Source: Psychrobacillus sp. INOP01
GTDB lineage: Bacteria > Bacillota > Bacilli > Bacillales_A > Planococcaceae
Length of the DNA stretch: 64,000 nucleotides
Assembly (NCBI RefSeq): GCF_018140925.1
Contig: NZ_CP073315.1
Coordinates: 2,356,001 to 2,420,000 of the forward strand
Reading direction: 5' to 3'
A program made the position numbers and the translations under genes. The first letter of the stretch is position 1; every line of letters starts with the position of its first letter. Below, piece by piece: positions 26,022-33,412 of the stretch. The notes under the pieces were generated by a model. That model did not search any database. It saw only the letters and a program-made list of their open reading frames with translations, and was not told the DNA's origin.

Positions 26022-27230
26022 GTGAAAATGGAACGAGTAAAATTAATAGACAACCTAAGAGGTCTTAGTCTGTTTGGAATACTATTGGCGAATATGCTTA
26101 TATTTCAATATGGAATGTGGGGGAAAGATGAAATTTCTTACTTCTCTTTGTCAGATCTTGACACAGGAGCATACAAATTTATAAAAATTGCAGTAGAAGG
26201 CAGTTTTATGCCGATTTTTACATTCCTATTTGGATACTCACTTATCAAATTGGTGGAATCTTTGAGAAAAAAAGAAGTAAGGGTAAGATGGTATTTAGTT
26301 AGACGGTTTATTTTACTCATTGTCTTCGGTATTTTGCATGGAACATATTTGTGGGAAGGAGATATTTTATCTTTTTACGGATTTATGGGACTCTTCCTAT
26401 TAATCTTTATAAACAGAAAGAAAAAGACTCTTATTATTTGGGGAATTGTTCTGTTTCTATTAACAAGTGCGATGGGCTACGGAATATTAGAAGAAACAAA
26501 GGAAGAGATAGAGAAATTATCATCCTATATTGTAAAAACAAATAATGTGTATACAAATGGCACGTATGCAGAGATTATGGATCATCGAAATAATGAAAAT
26601 CCACTATTGTTCGAAGATGAATTCTTCATCTTGTTCGTCATGATTTTAGCTCCTTTTATGACGGCTCCCTTATTTTTGTTCGGGATGGCAGCAGCCAAAG
26701 GGAACTTTTTTACACGACCGAATTTGGAGCAAAAACGGTATAAAATTGGCGCAATTCTTTTGCCAATCGGCTTAGCTTTAAAGGCATGTAGTATTCTTCT
26801 TCAAGAAAATGATTGGTCGGCAATATTATTAAATGTAGGTGCGCAGCTGCTTTCTCTTGGCTATATTTCTTTATTTGCACTTTTATTTGTAAGCTATTCT
26901 AATTCAAAAATATTTCGTGGTTTTGAAAGTGTTGGAAAGCTGTCCCTTACGAACTATATCATGCAAAGTGTTATATGCACGACTATTTTTTATGGCTACG
27001 GTTTAGGACTATTTGGAGACCTCGGAATGATAAATAGTATCATTCTTGGGCTTATCATTTTCGTCTTACAGTGTATATGTAGTTCCCTATATTTGAAAAA
27101 ATTCCGACGAGGTCCATTAGAGATTATATTAAGAATGGGTACAAACTTTTCATGGAATGGTGCGGTGAAGCAAAGAAAAAAACGTTCGAAAAAATCAAAG
27201 AAAAATGAGCTTGAAAACACCTTGGTTTAA
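26022..27230 (+). CDS. DUF418 (YeiB-family) membrane protein, 402 aa
   Basis: About eight to ten hydrophobic segments. The start RVKLIDNLRGLSLFGILLANML is the typical DUF418/heparan-alpha-glucosaminide acyltransferase-like opening. FLFGYSLIKL, FGILHGTYLWEGDILSFYGFMGLFLL and the C-terminal VGKLSLTNYIMQSVICTTIFYGYGLGLFG with FRRGPLEIILR are hallmarks. Probably an envelope-associated acyltransferase-like protein; substrate unknown. A very basic tail (KQRKKRSKKSKK) ends the protein. GTG start after TAGGAGGATTTCTA; divergent from a two-component regulator. Confidence 0.9.
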   Translation: MKMERVKLIDNLRGLSLFGILLANMLIFQYGMWGKDEISYFSLSDLDTGAYKFIKIAVEGSFMPIFTFLFGYSLIKLVESLRKKEVRVRWYLVRRFILLIVFGILHGTYLWEGDILSFYGFMGLFLLIFINRKKKTLIIWGIVLFLLTSAMGYGILEETKEEIEKLSSYIVKTNNVYTNGTYAEIMDHRNNENPLLFEDEFFILFVMILAPFMTAPLFLFGMAAAKGNFFTRPNLEQKRYKIGAILLPIGLALKACSILLQENDWSAILLNVGAQLLSLGYISLFALLFVSYSNSKIFRGFESVGKLSLTNYIMQSVICTTIFYGYGLGLFGDLGMINSIILGLIIFVLQCICSSLYLKKFRRGPLEIILRMGTNFSWNGAVKQRKKRSKKSKKNELENTLV

Positions 27231-27250
27231 TGAACCAAGGTGTTTTTTTC
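27214..27250. terminator. Terminator after the DUF418 gene
   Basis: AACACCTTGGTT / AACCAAGGTGTT with TAATG loop and eight T; overlaps the stop codon. Confidence 0.9.
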
Positions 27251-27266
27251 TTCAAAATATATCGAT

Positions 27267-27638
27267 TTAAGTCCATTCTAAAATTTCAATGCGGTTACCA
27301 AAGGGGTCATTTACATAAATTCTATTTGCTCCCGGCAGATCGGTATCCACGATGTAGCTCACTTCATTTTTGGTCAAATGAATTTTCAATGCCTCTAAGT
27401 TTTCTACTTGAAAAGCTGGATGGGCTTTTTTAGCTGGTGCGAATGGTTCTTCAATACCGATATGAATTTGATAGTTGCCAAATTCAAACCAAGCACCACC
27501 TCTTTTTTTCAGCGATTCTGGCTTTTCCACTTCTTGGAATCCTAAAATATCTCCAAAGAAATGTTTGGCGATAGCCTCTGAACCTTTTGGAGCGGCTAAC
27601 TGTACATGATCTATTGATTTAAAAACAAATGACATCAT
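27267..27638 (-). CDS. VOC-family (glyoxalase-like) protein, 123 aa
   Basis: Vicinal-oxygen-chelate fold: opening IDHVQLAAPKGSEAIAKHFFGDILGF, middle GGAWFEFGNYQIHIGIEE and HPAFQVENLEALK, end NRIYVNDPFGNRIEILEW. H at residue about 11, H in IHIGIE and E in RIEILEW are plausible metal ligands. Cytoplasmic; possibly a dioxygenase-like or resistance enzyme of unknown substrate. RBS CAAGGGGGAT; either of two adjacent ATG codons could start it. Confidence 0.88.
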   Translation of the reverse strand: MMSFVFKSIDHVQLAAPKGSEAIAKHFFGDILGFQEVEKPESLKKRGGAWFEFGNYQIHIGIEEPFAPAKKAHPAFQVENLEALKIHLTKNEVSYIVDTDLPGANRIYVNDPFGNRIEILEWT

Positions 27639-27811
27639 AAATCCCCCTTGTTTTATTCTATTATTATCATACGTGAGGGTTGGTCATTTGAAAAATTTAT
27701 AATTATTATACAGAAGTATAAGAAATACTTATTTAACTGTCGTTTTGATTGAAATAAGTGGCAAAGAGTAACCAAAAAAAGTTTCCACCTCTCAACAAGG
27801 TGGAAACCCAT

Positions 27812-28318
27812 TCACATTTTCAGCAATATCTTATTTACCGTATTTTGATTGCGCGCAGTAGACGCCATACCAAGCTTCTTTTCAAAGAAAGTATTTGTAA
27901 ATTTAGTTTGATGATAGGTTTTCGATAGATTAATAATGACAGTGCGGCGATTCCATACGACAAATTCATCATCCACAAGGTTTTCGAGGACAGCAAGCTG
28001 TTCATCCGACACTTCTTTTTCTAAAAACATAACGTATACCTGTTCTTTTAAGAAGATGGGATGCAGCTGAATCTCTTCTAACTCGTCCTTCGAACGGACA
28101 ACAACTGGTATATCAAAGCCGTAAGTTTCCCGAAGAGTAGACTGCAACTGCAACACGTCATAAGTTGTATTATCAAATATAACATTCCCAGTTTGGATAT
28201 ACGTCCGTATATTTTCATAACCCATCTCTTCAAATAGCACCTTCAATGACTTCATATCCACTTTATTTTTAGCGCCGAGATTAATACCACGAAGTAAAGC
28301 AACAAATGACAACATCAT
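27812..28318 (-). CDS. DUF1697 protein, 168 aa
   Basis: Typical DUF1697 N terminus SFVALLRGINLGAKNKVDMKSLKVLFEEMGYENIRTYIQTGNVIF, with the RGINLG and GNVIF blocks. The C-terminal GMASTARNQNTVNKILLKM matches the family's TxRNxxTxxKL end. Cytoplasmic; function unknown. Start placed at ATG 28318 or 28315 behind GGGGAGTG; an 18-residue extension upstream lacks support. Confidence 0.9.
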   Translation of the reverse strand: MMLSFVALLRGINLGAKNKVDMKSLKVLFEEMGYENIRTYIQTGNVIFDNTTYDVLQLQSTLRETYGFDIPVVVRSKDELEEIQLHPIFLKEQVYVMFLEKEVSDEQLAVLENLVDDEFVVWNRRTVIINLSKTYHQTKFTNTFFEKKLGMASTARNQNTVNKILLKM

Positions 28319-28375
28319 CACTCCCCAAATTTCACATGCTTTTATTTTAACGTAAAAGAGGGAGTGAAACAAAAT

Positions 28376-29134
28376 CTATAAATGTAGCCACCACATATTT
28401 GTACAGCTTAAACCTAACACAACTAAAAACAAGCCGACTAATGCAAGATCTACTTTTCCGATGGTAATCACATGAAAATAACTACTTCTCCGATCACCAG
28501 TGAAACCTCTCGCTTCCATTGCGAAAGCAGCTCGCTCTGCTTTTCGTACAGCCCCTGCAAGCATAGGGATCAAAATACGTCGAATGGCAAGTAATCGTTG
28601 AAACGCATTTTTTTCCTGAGTAGCACCTCTTAATCGATGCGCCTGCCCAATTTGCACAAATTCATCTTTCAAAACGGGCAAAAACTGATATCCGACCATC
28701 ACGCCATATGCGATTTTTGGTGAGAGCTTTAATTGCTGCATAAGACTTAAAATGAACTTCACTGGATTCGTCGTTAAAGCGAATAATAAAGACAAACTGG
28801 AAAATGCCAACACCCGAAAACTTAAAGATAGGGCGTGATTCAACTGTGTTTCGGTAATGTACACATTCCAAATAGACCATATAACTGGCCCAGATTGATC
28901 TTCCGCGAACACAAGCGTCGTCCAAAAATAACCGAAAGCAGTCACAAAAAATGGAAGCATAAATAATAACCATTTTTTCCAGCTGATTTGGCTGAACAAC
29001 ATTTGTAGCACTAGTACCCCGACCCAAAAAACAAGTGGAGTCCAAGGGTCGAAGAAGAATGCCATCGTGAACATACAAATCGTAATCGCTAAAAATTTCA
29101 CCGAAGGATTCATCCTATGCAAAGCATTCTTCAT
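28376..29134 (-). CDS. ykoC: YkoC: ECF transporter T component
   Basis: 252 residues, about six membrane helices. It carries the coupling motifs of EcfT/CbiQ proteins: AHRLRGA (about 160) and AMEARGF (about 215), which dock on the ATPase. Membrane scaffold of the thiamine-precursor (HMP) importer YkoEDC. It overlaps ykoD by 20 nt with RBS AAAGGAATGG inside ykoD. Confidence 0.92.
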   Translation of the reverse strand: MKNALHRMNPSVKFLAITICMFTMAFFFDPWTPLVFWVGVLVLQMLFSQISWKKWLLFMLPFFVTAFGYFWTTLVFAEDQSGPVIWSIWNVYITETQLNHALSLSFRVLAFSSLSLLFALTTNPVKFILSLMQQLKLSPKIAYGVMVGYQFLPVLKDEFVQIGQAHRLRGATQEKNAFQRLLAIRRILIPMLAGAVRKAERAAFAMEARGFTGDRRSSYFHVITIGKVDLALVGLFLVVLGLSCTNMWWLHL

Positions 29135-30485
29135 GATGTACCATTCCTTTCGGATGAAGTAGGTGATGATCCAGTAACAATTGTCTGTCTTCCCACACAG
29201 TGTCAGCTGTATACTTTCCAGTCAAATGGCCATCTTTCATCAATAAAATCGAGTCAGCCAAACAATGAGCGAACTCCATATCATGAGTGACGATCAAAAA
29301 TGTGGTACCTTCGTGTGCACGTTCATCGATTAATTGAAATAACTCGGACAAAGCCGCTGAGTCCTGACCAGAAGTCGGTTCATCCATTAGAATAATCTCT
29401 CTCCCATCACAAAGCATTGCTGCAATAGCCACTCGTCGCTTTTGCCCATGACTTACTGAAAATGGGTGGGAATCCGCAATAGGTAGCAGCTTCAATCTAG
29501 TCAACATTTCATCCACATTATTTCCGCCACCATAACCAACTTCGTCTCGCACATTTTTGGTAAGAAATAAAAACTCGGGAGATTGAGGAACATATCCTAA
29601 ATACTTAGGTTGTACAGCCCCACTAGAAGGAACTAGCTGACATAATGCTTTCAACAAAGTAGACTTTCCGCTACCATTTGGTCCAGCAAGTACTGTTATT
29701 TCACCACGATTTAACGTAAAAGTGGTTTCTTGCAAAATGGGTTCTGCTAGTACTCTACTAACTACTAATGAAGCATTTTCTTGTATACTGCTTTTTCGTT
29801 TTTCTAACTTAGGAGTTACTTCGCCTTTATGCAAGGAAATACTTCTGTCAAAAAAGTCCCCCCATAAATCCAATCGATGCTCAATGGCCACAATCGTCAT
29901 CTTTCGTTTTTGCTGTAAATCATCTAACCACTCTACATACTTTTTTGCAGTATAAGGATCTAAATGAGAGAGTGGTTCGTCTAGTAGCAGTATTTCCGGG
30001 TCCATAATAAGTGCGCATGCAGTAGCAATGCGTTGCTTTTGTCCACCAGATAGCTTCTGAATGATTGCGTGGCGAAACTCAGTTAACTCGGTTAAAGTCA
30101 GTACACCAGAGATTCTTTTTTCCATTTCTTCATGTTTAGTATGCAAATTTTCAAGCGTAAAAGCGAGTTCTTCTTCGACTGTTTGCATGCAAAACTGAGC
30201 ATCTGGATCTTGAAAGACAGTTGCTATACGGTGGTTTATTTCCCCGGGAATAAAGGAAAGGCTATCTTTTTCAAAAAGTTTTACTGAGCCAGCCATAATT
30301 CCATCGCAGTTATCCGGATACAATCGATTACATAAATAAAGTAATGTCGTTTTCCCGCATCCACTTGGACCAGTGATGACTATACGTTCCCCTCGCTGCA
30401 CGGTAAACGAAAGATCCTCCAGTATCCAATTTTCTTCATCTGGATAACGGAAACTTACTTTCTCAAATTGAATAACCTCATGCAC
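29115..30485 (-). CDS. ykoD: YkoD: double-ABC ATPase of the ECF transporter
   Basis: 456 residues with two fused ABC ATPase domains. First: GPSGCGKTTLL, KLSGGQKQRIATACAL and ILLLDEPLSHLD. Second: GPNGSGKSTLL, a divergent SVSHGQKRRVAIAAML, and IILMDEPTSGQD. It energises uptake through YkoE and YkoC. GTG at 30485 overlaps the ykoE stop; a 19-residue upstream extension is possible but lacks support. Like Bacillus subtilis YkoD, one polypeptide replaces the usual A and A' pair. Confidence 0.92.
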   Translation of the reverse strand: MHEVIQFEKVSFRYPDEENWILEDLSFTVQRGERIVITGPSGCGKTTLLYLCNRLYPDNCDGIMAGSVKLFEKDSLSFIPGEINHRIATVFQDPDAQFCMQTVEEELAFTLENLHTKHEEMEKRISGVLTLTELTEFRHAIIQKLSGGQKQRIATACALIMDPEILLLDEPLSHLDPYTAKKYVEWLDDLQQKRKMTIVAIEHRLDLWGDFFDRSISLHKGEVTPKLEKRKSSIQENASLVVSRVLAEPILQETTFTLNRGEITVLAGPNGSGKSTLLKALCQLVPSSGAVQPKYLGYVPQSPEFLFLTKNVRDEVGYGGGNNVDEMLTRLKLLPIADSHPFSVSHGQKRRVAIAAMLCDGREIILMDEPTSGQDSAALSELFQLIDERAHEGTTFLIVTHDMEFAHCLADSILLMKDGHLTGKYTADTVWEDRQLLLDHHLLHPKGMVHHEECFA

Positions 30486-31059
30486 GAACCTCACCCTTTT
30501 TCGAACGGGAAATAGCATATCCGCGAAGAGAACCGGTTGCAAGTAATCCGTCTGCTACTGCCTTTCCACCGACACCTGCAAGCAATGCCCCGCTTAGCAC
30601 ACGAATTCCGAGCATAAGTGCAACATAGCCGGTGCTATACACCGTAAATCCACCTAGAAAGTATCCATACGCAAAACTAAATAGTGAAGAACCGACACCA
30701 GCTAACATTAACACCCACAAGTCAAAGCGTTTGTAACGCGTTGCAGCAAATACTGCCTCTGCACCTAAACCTTGAATCACCCCTGAAAGAATTAATCGAG
30801 GTCCAACAGCATTTCCTAACAACACCTCTATAGCAGCAGCAATCGTTTCAGAAATAACTGCAGCACCGGGTTTTCGAATAATATACATACAAATAATTGA
30901 CACGATAAACCAAATGCCAAAAATCCATTCATATGCAATCGGTCCTATAAAGCCAGCCCAAATATTGCCGACATGTAAAAATAGCAAGTAAACAATACCA
31001 AACACAACTGCAAATAAAGACATAAGTACAATCTCTTTTAACTTCCAAGATTTCAGCAT
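30478..31059 (-). CDS. ykoE: YkoE: substrate-binding S component for thiamine precursor
   Basis: 193 residues with about six membrane helices (GPIAYEWIFGIWFIVSIICMYII, GAAVISETIAAAIEVLLGNAVG, GVIQGLGAEAVFAATRYKRF are the conserved YkoE blocks). It is the ligand-binding subunit for hydroxymethylpyrimidine or thiamine. ATG at 31059 follows GGGGGTC eight bases upstream and directly abuts the ykoF stop. Confidence 0.92.
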   Translation of the reverse strand: MLKSWKLKEIVLMSLFAVVFGIVYLLFLHVGNIWAGFIGPIAYEWIFGIWFIVSIICMYIIRKPGAAVISETIAAAIEVLLGNAVGPRLILSGVIQGLGAEAVFAATRYKRFDLWVLMLAGVGSSLFSFAYGYFLGGFTVYSTGYVALMLGIRVLSGALLAGVGGKAVADGLLATGSLRGYAISRSKKGEVRA

Positions 31060-31060
31060 A

Positions 31061-31642
31061 TTAAAGACCCCCATGCGAAGGACTATTAATACTCATTGAA
31101 ACCGTCATCACTAAATGCTTATATTCTTCAGAGCGAGCATTTGTAAAAGCTTCTTCGTAAAAAGCGAATACATCATGAATATCACCGTGAATTCCACTTG
31201 CATAATGCATCGACTCATTGAACACACCACGTTCTTTTGCTCGGTCTACCTCTCTGTAAATAACGTCCATATAATCAGGGTTATTCATTGGATAAAGGGC
31301 GAATTGGGAAGATACATATTGCTTCGTTATGTCATTATTCGCGACTTCATCTCCTTTGTCCAAATACACATCACCCGCAGAATCACCAGGACAACCTGCG
31401 GAAAAAGTACCAGATAAAGCAACGTGCACACCTGTTTTAGCGGCATTCAAAGTAATCGCTTTTGCCACATTAAATACATGTAATTGTTTCCCACGAATGA
31501 CCGTTGACACGTCATCTGTATGCATCCACACATTCGAAGTATCCGTCTCCTTCAAAGCATCTTTAATCACCTTAATAAAATCATTTGTCATCGGATGTAA
31601 CGAAAAACGAAATCCGATAATTGGGCTTAATCCACATTCCAT
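31061..31642 (-). CDS. ykoF: YkoF: thiamine/HMP-binding protein
   Basis: 193 residues. Closely follows Bacillus subtilis YkoF: IIGFRFSLHPMTNDFIKVIKDAL, VWMHTDDVSTVIRG, GTFSAGCPGD, QFALYPMNNPDYMDVI, GVHYASG-like SMHYASGIHGD, and MTVSMSINSPS. It contains two repeated ferredoxin-like halves that bind thiamine. First gene of the ykoFEDC operon, placed behind a TPP riboswitch and terminator. Confidence 0.94.
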   Translation of the reverse strand: MECGLSPIIGFRFSLHPMTNDFIKVIKDALKETDTSNVWMHTDDVSTVIRGKQLHVFNVAKAITLNAAKTGVHVALSGTFSAGCPGDSAGDVYLDKGDEVANNDITKQYVSSQFALYPMNNPDYMDVIYREVDRAKERGVFNESMHYASGIHGDIHDVFAFYEEAFTNARSEEYKHLVMTVSMSINSPSHGGL

Positions 31643-31669
31643 TTATAAAACCTCCCTATATATTTTCAT

Positions 31670-31700
31670 AAAAAAAGACCACATCCGTGAAGATGCAGTC
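31670..31700 (-). terminator. TPP riboswitch terminator
   Basis: On the minus strand GACTGCATC-TTCAC-GGATGTGGTC followed by seven T, between the aptamer and ykoF. Confidence 0.85.
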
Positions 31701-31727
31701 ACTAATCCAATACAAAAATATTAGGAA

Positions 31728-31830
31728 AGTCACCGCACTTCCTCACGCAGGTATTATCCTGATCGAGTAATAAGGGATCGGAGCTAAAAAGCTCTCATCA
31801 CAGCCAAAGTGGGCACCCCTAGTGCAGAAA
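31728..31830 (-). ncRNA. TPP (thiamine pyrophosphate) riboswitch
   Basis: On the minus strand the thi-box elements appear in order: GGGGTGCCC, GGCTGTGATGAGAG, CGATCCCTTATTACTCGATC, GGATAATACCTGCGTGAGGA and AGTGC. It controls ykoFEDC by premature termination when TPP is high. One oddity is GGCTGTGATGAGAG against the more usual GGCTGAGATGAGA. Confidence 0.95.
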
Positions 31831-31859
31831 ACGGTATGTAGTTTTTTTAATGTGCCCAA

Positions 31860-31888
31860 AGTATAACGTAGCTTTTTAAAGATGTAAA
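31860..31888 (-). promoter_or_regulatory. Sigma-A promoter of ykoFEDC
   Basis: TTTACA (31888-31883), 17-nt spacer, TATACT (31865-31860) on the minus strand, about 30 bases before the TPP aptamer. Confidence 0.65.
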
Positions 31889-31963
31889 TATGTTTGCAAA
31901 AATTCATACTTTCGTCCATGCTTTATTAAACACAACTATTTGGGTGCTGGGTGACTCATACTA

Positions 31964-32026
31964 CTGACCGAAATGGAGGAACACCGGAAAGAAGCAGAGA
32001 AACACCCGAAAGTACAAAAGTAACAC
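31964..32026 (+). repeat. Three-unit 21-nt tandem repeat before the dehydrogenase gene
   Basis: Units start at 31964, 31985 and 32006, pattern C-GAAA-(9-10 variable)-AACAC; a truncated fourth (CTGAATAAA) follows. It directly precedes the RBS AAAGGGGGA of the gene at 32058. Same period and position as the repeat before nrdE. Confidence 0.8.
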
Positions 32027-32057
32027 CTGAATAAATAAATTAAAGGGGGAAGAAGTT

Positions 32058-33017
32058 TTGGACAAATTATACATTACACGTAAACTACCTGAGGAGATTG
32101 TAGAGCCCTTAAGAAAAAAATTCGATGTACAAATGTGGCATAGCGAAAGCATTGCTATGACATATGATGAAATAAAAACAAATGCCAAAGAAGCACATGC
32201 TTTATGGACGATGCTATCTGATAATATCGATCGTGCACTAATAGAAAGTCTTCCAAATGTAAAAGTAATAAGTAACTTTGGTGTTGGCTATAACAATATA
32301 GACGTAGAGGCTGCCAAGGAGCATAGAATCATTGTTACTAACACACCTGGTGTACTAACAGAGACAACAGCAGACTTAACAATTGCTTTGCTATTGGCGA
32401 CAGCCCGTCGAATTACAGAGGTTGAACAAGAAATTCGTGCAGGTAATTGGACTTCCCGGTCACCGATGCAATATACAGGAATGGATGTATTCGGTGCTAC
32501 GCTTGGAATTGTTGGAATGGGTCGCATAGGGGAAGCAGTTGCTAGGCGTGCGAAAGGCTTTGACATGAACGTGTTATATCACAATCGTACTAGAAAACCA
32601 GATGCAGAAGAAACATATGGTTTTACTTATGCTGAATTAGACGACTTATTAAAGCAATCTGATTTTGTCATTCTGTTAACTCCACTAACACCAGAAACAA
32701 AGGGACTTATAGGTGAACGTGAACTAAACCTTATGAAGGAAACAGCAGCAATTATTAATGTCGCACGAGGTGGCATTGTTGATGAACAAGCTCTTTATGA
32801 AGCACTAGTATCCAAAAAAATATGGGCTGCAGGACTTGATGTATTTGAACAGGAGCCTGTACCGATGGATCATCCTTTATTGACATTACCTAACGTAACT
32901 GTGTTACCCCATATCGGTAGTGCCAGTATAAGAACACGTTTAGCAATGATGCAATTAAATGCAAAAGATATAGAAGCAGTGTTAGAAAACAGAGAACCTC
33001 AAAATCGTATTGTATAA
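32058..33017 (+). CDS. D-isomer 2-hydroxyacid dehydrogenase (glyoxylate/hydroxypyruvate reductase type)
   Basis: 319 residues. NAD(P)-binding GMGRIGEAVARRAKGF near 155-170; catalytic arginine in NVARGGIVDEQAL, glutamate in GLDVFEQEPVP and histidine in VLPHIGSAS. The N-terminal substrate-binding half (VISNFGVGYNNIDVEAA) also fits GRHPR/GyaR enzymes, which interconvert glyoxylate with glycolate or hydroxypyruvate with D-glycerate. TTG start supported by AAAGGGGGA seven bases upstream. A 21-nt tandem repeat lies in its leader. Single gene with its own terminator. Confidence 0.92.
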   Translation: MDKLYITRKLPEEIVEPLRKKFDVQMWHSESIAMTYDEIKTNAKEAHALWTMLSDNIDRALIESLPNVKVISNFGVGYNNIDVEAAKEHRIIVTNTPGVLTETTADLTIALLLATARRITEVEQEIRAGNWTSRSPMQYTGMDVFGATLGIVGMGRIGEAVARRAKGFDMNVLYHNRTRKPDAEETYGFTYAELDDLLKQSDFVILLTPLTPETKGLIGERELNLMKETAAIINVARGGIVDEQALYEALVSKKIWAAGLDVFEQEPVPMDHPLLTLPNVTVLPHIGSASIRTRLAMMQLNAKDIEAVLENREPQNRIV

Positions 33018-33022
33018 TGCTT

Positions 33023-33062
33023 AAAGAGTGGTCCTAATATATAAGGACCACTCTTTCTTTTT
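33023..33062 (+). terminator. Terminator
   Basis: AAAGAGTGGTCCT / AGGACCACTCTTT with TTTTT tail. Confidence 0.92.
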
Positions 33063-33412
33063 CACTAATTAATCAAACTAAATATCTCTCAATTGTAGAT
33101 CAAATTACCTCTGATAATCCTTCTCTAAAGTAGAAAATTCAAAAAATCAAAGATTGAATCTAAGTGCCTATACAAAAACACGTAAATTTCATAATAAATA
33201 CCATAAAAACAACGCATATAGATCATATAGTTAGATCTAAGTATTCAGAATTATTTAATAGTACATGTTGCTAATCCAATATTCATTGTACCTTAAACAT
33301 AAGTGGGGGAAAACGAGCGTGATCGTAAATATATGAAAAATATTAGTTATTTAATATTTTCTAAATTTTTGACTAGGAAATAGATGTGTTATAGTCTAAA
33401 TGATGGAGAGGG
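33063..33412. other. Gene-free stretch before the EAL gene
   Basis: About 350 AT-rich bases. No ORF with a ribosome binding site and no recognisable riboswitch; conserved c-di-GMP aptamer sequences were looked for and not seen. Confidence 0.5.

Noticed and set aside
33063-33412. c-di-GMP riboswitch before the EAL gene
   Set aside because: None of the conserved aptamer blocks could be found.
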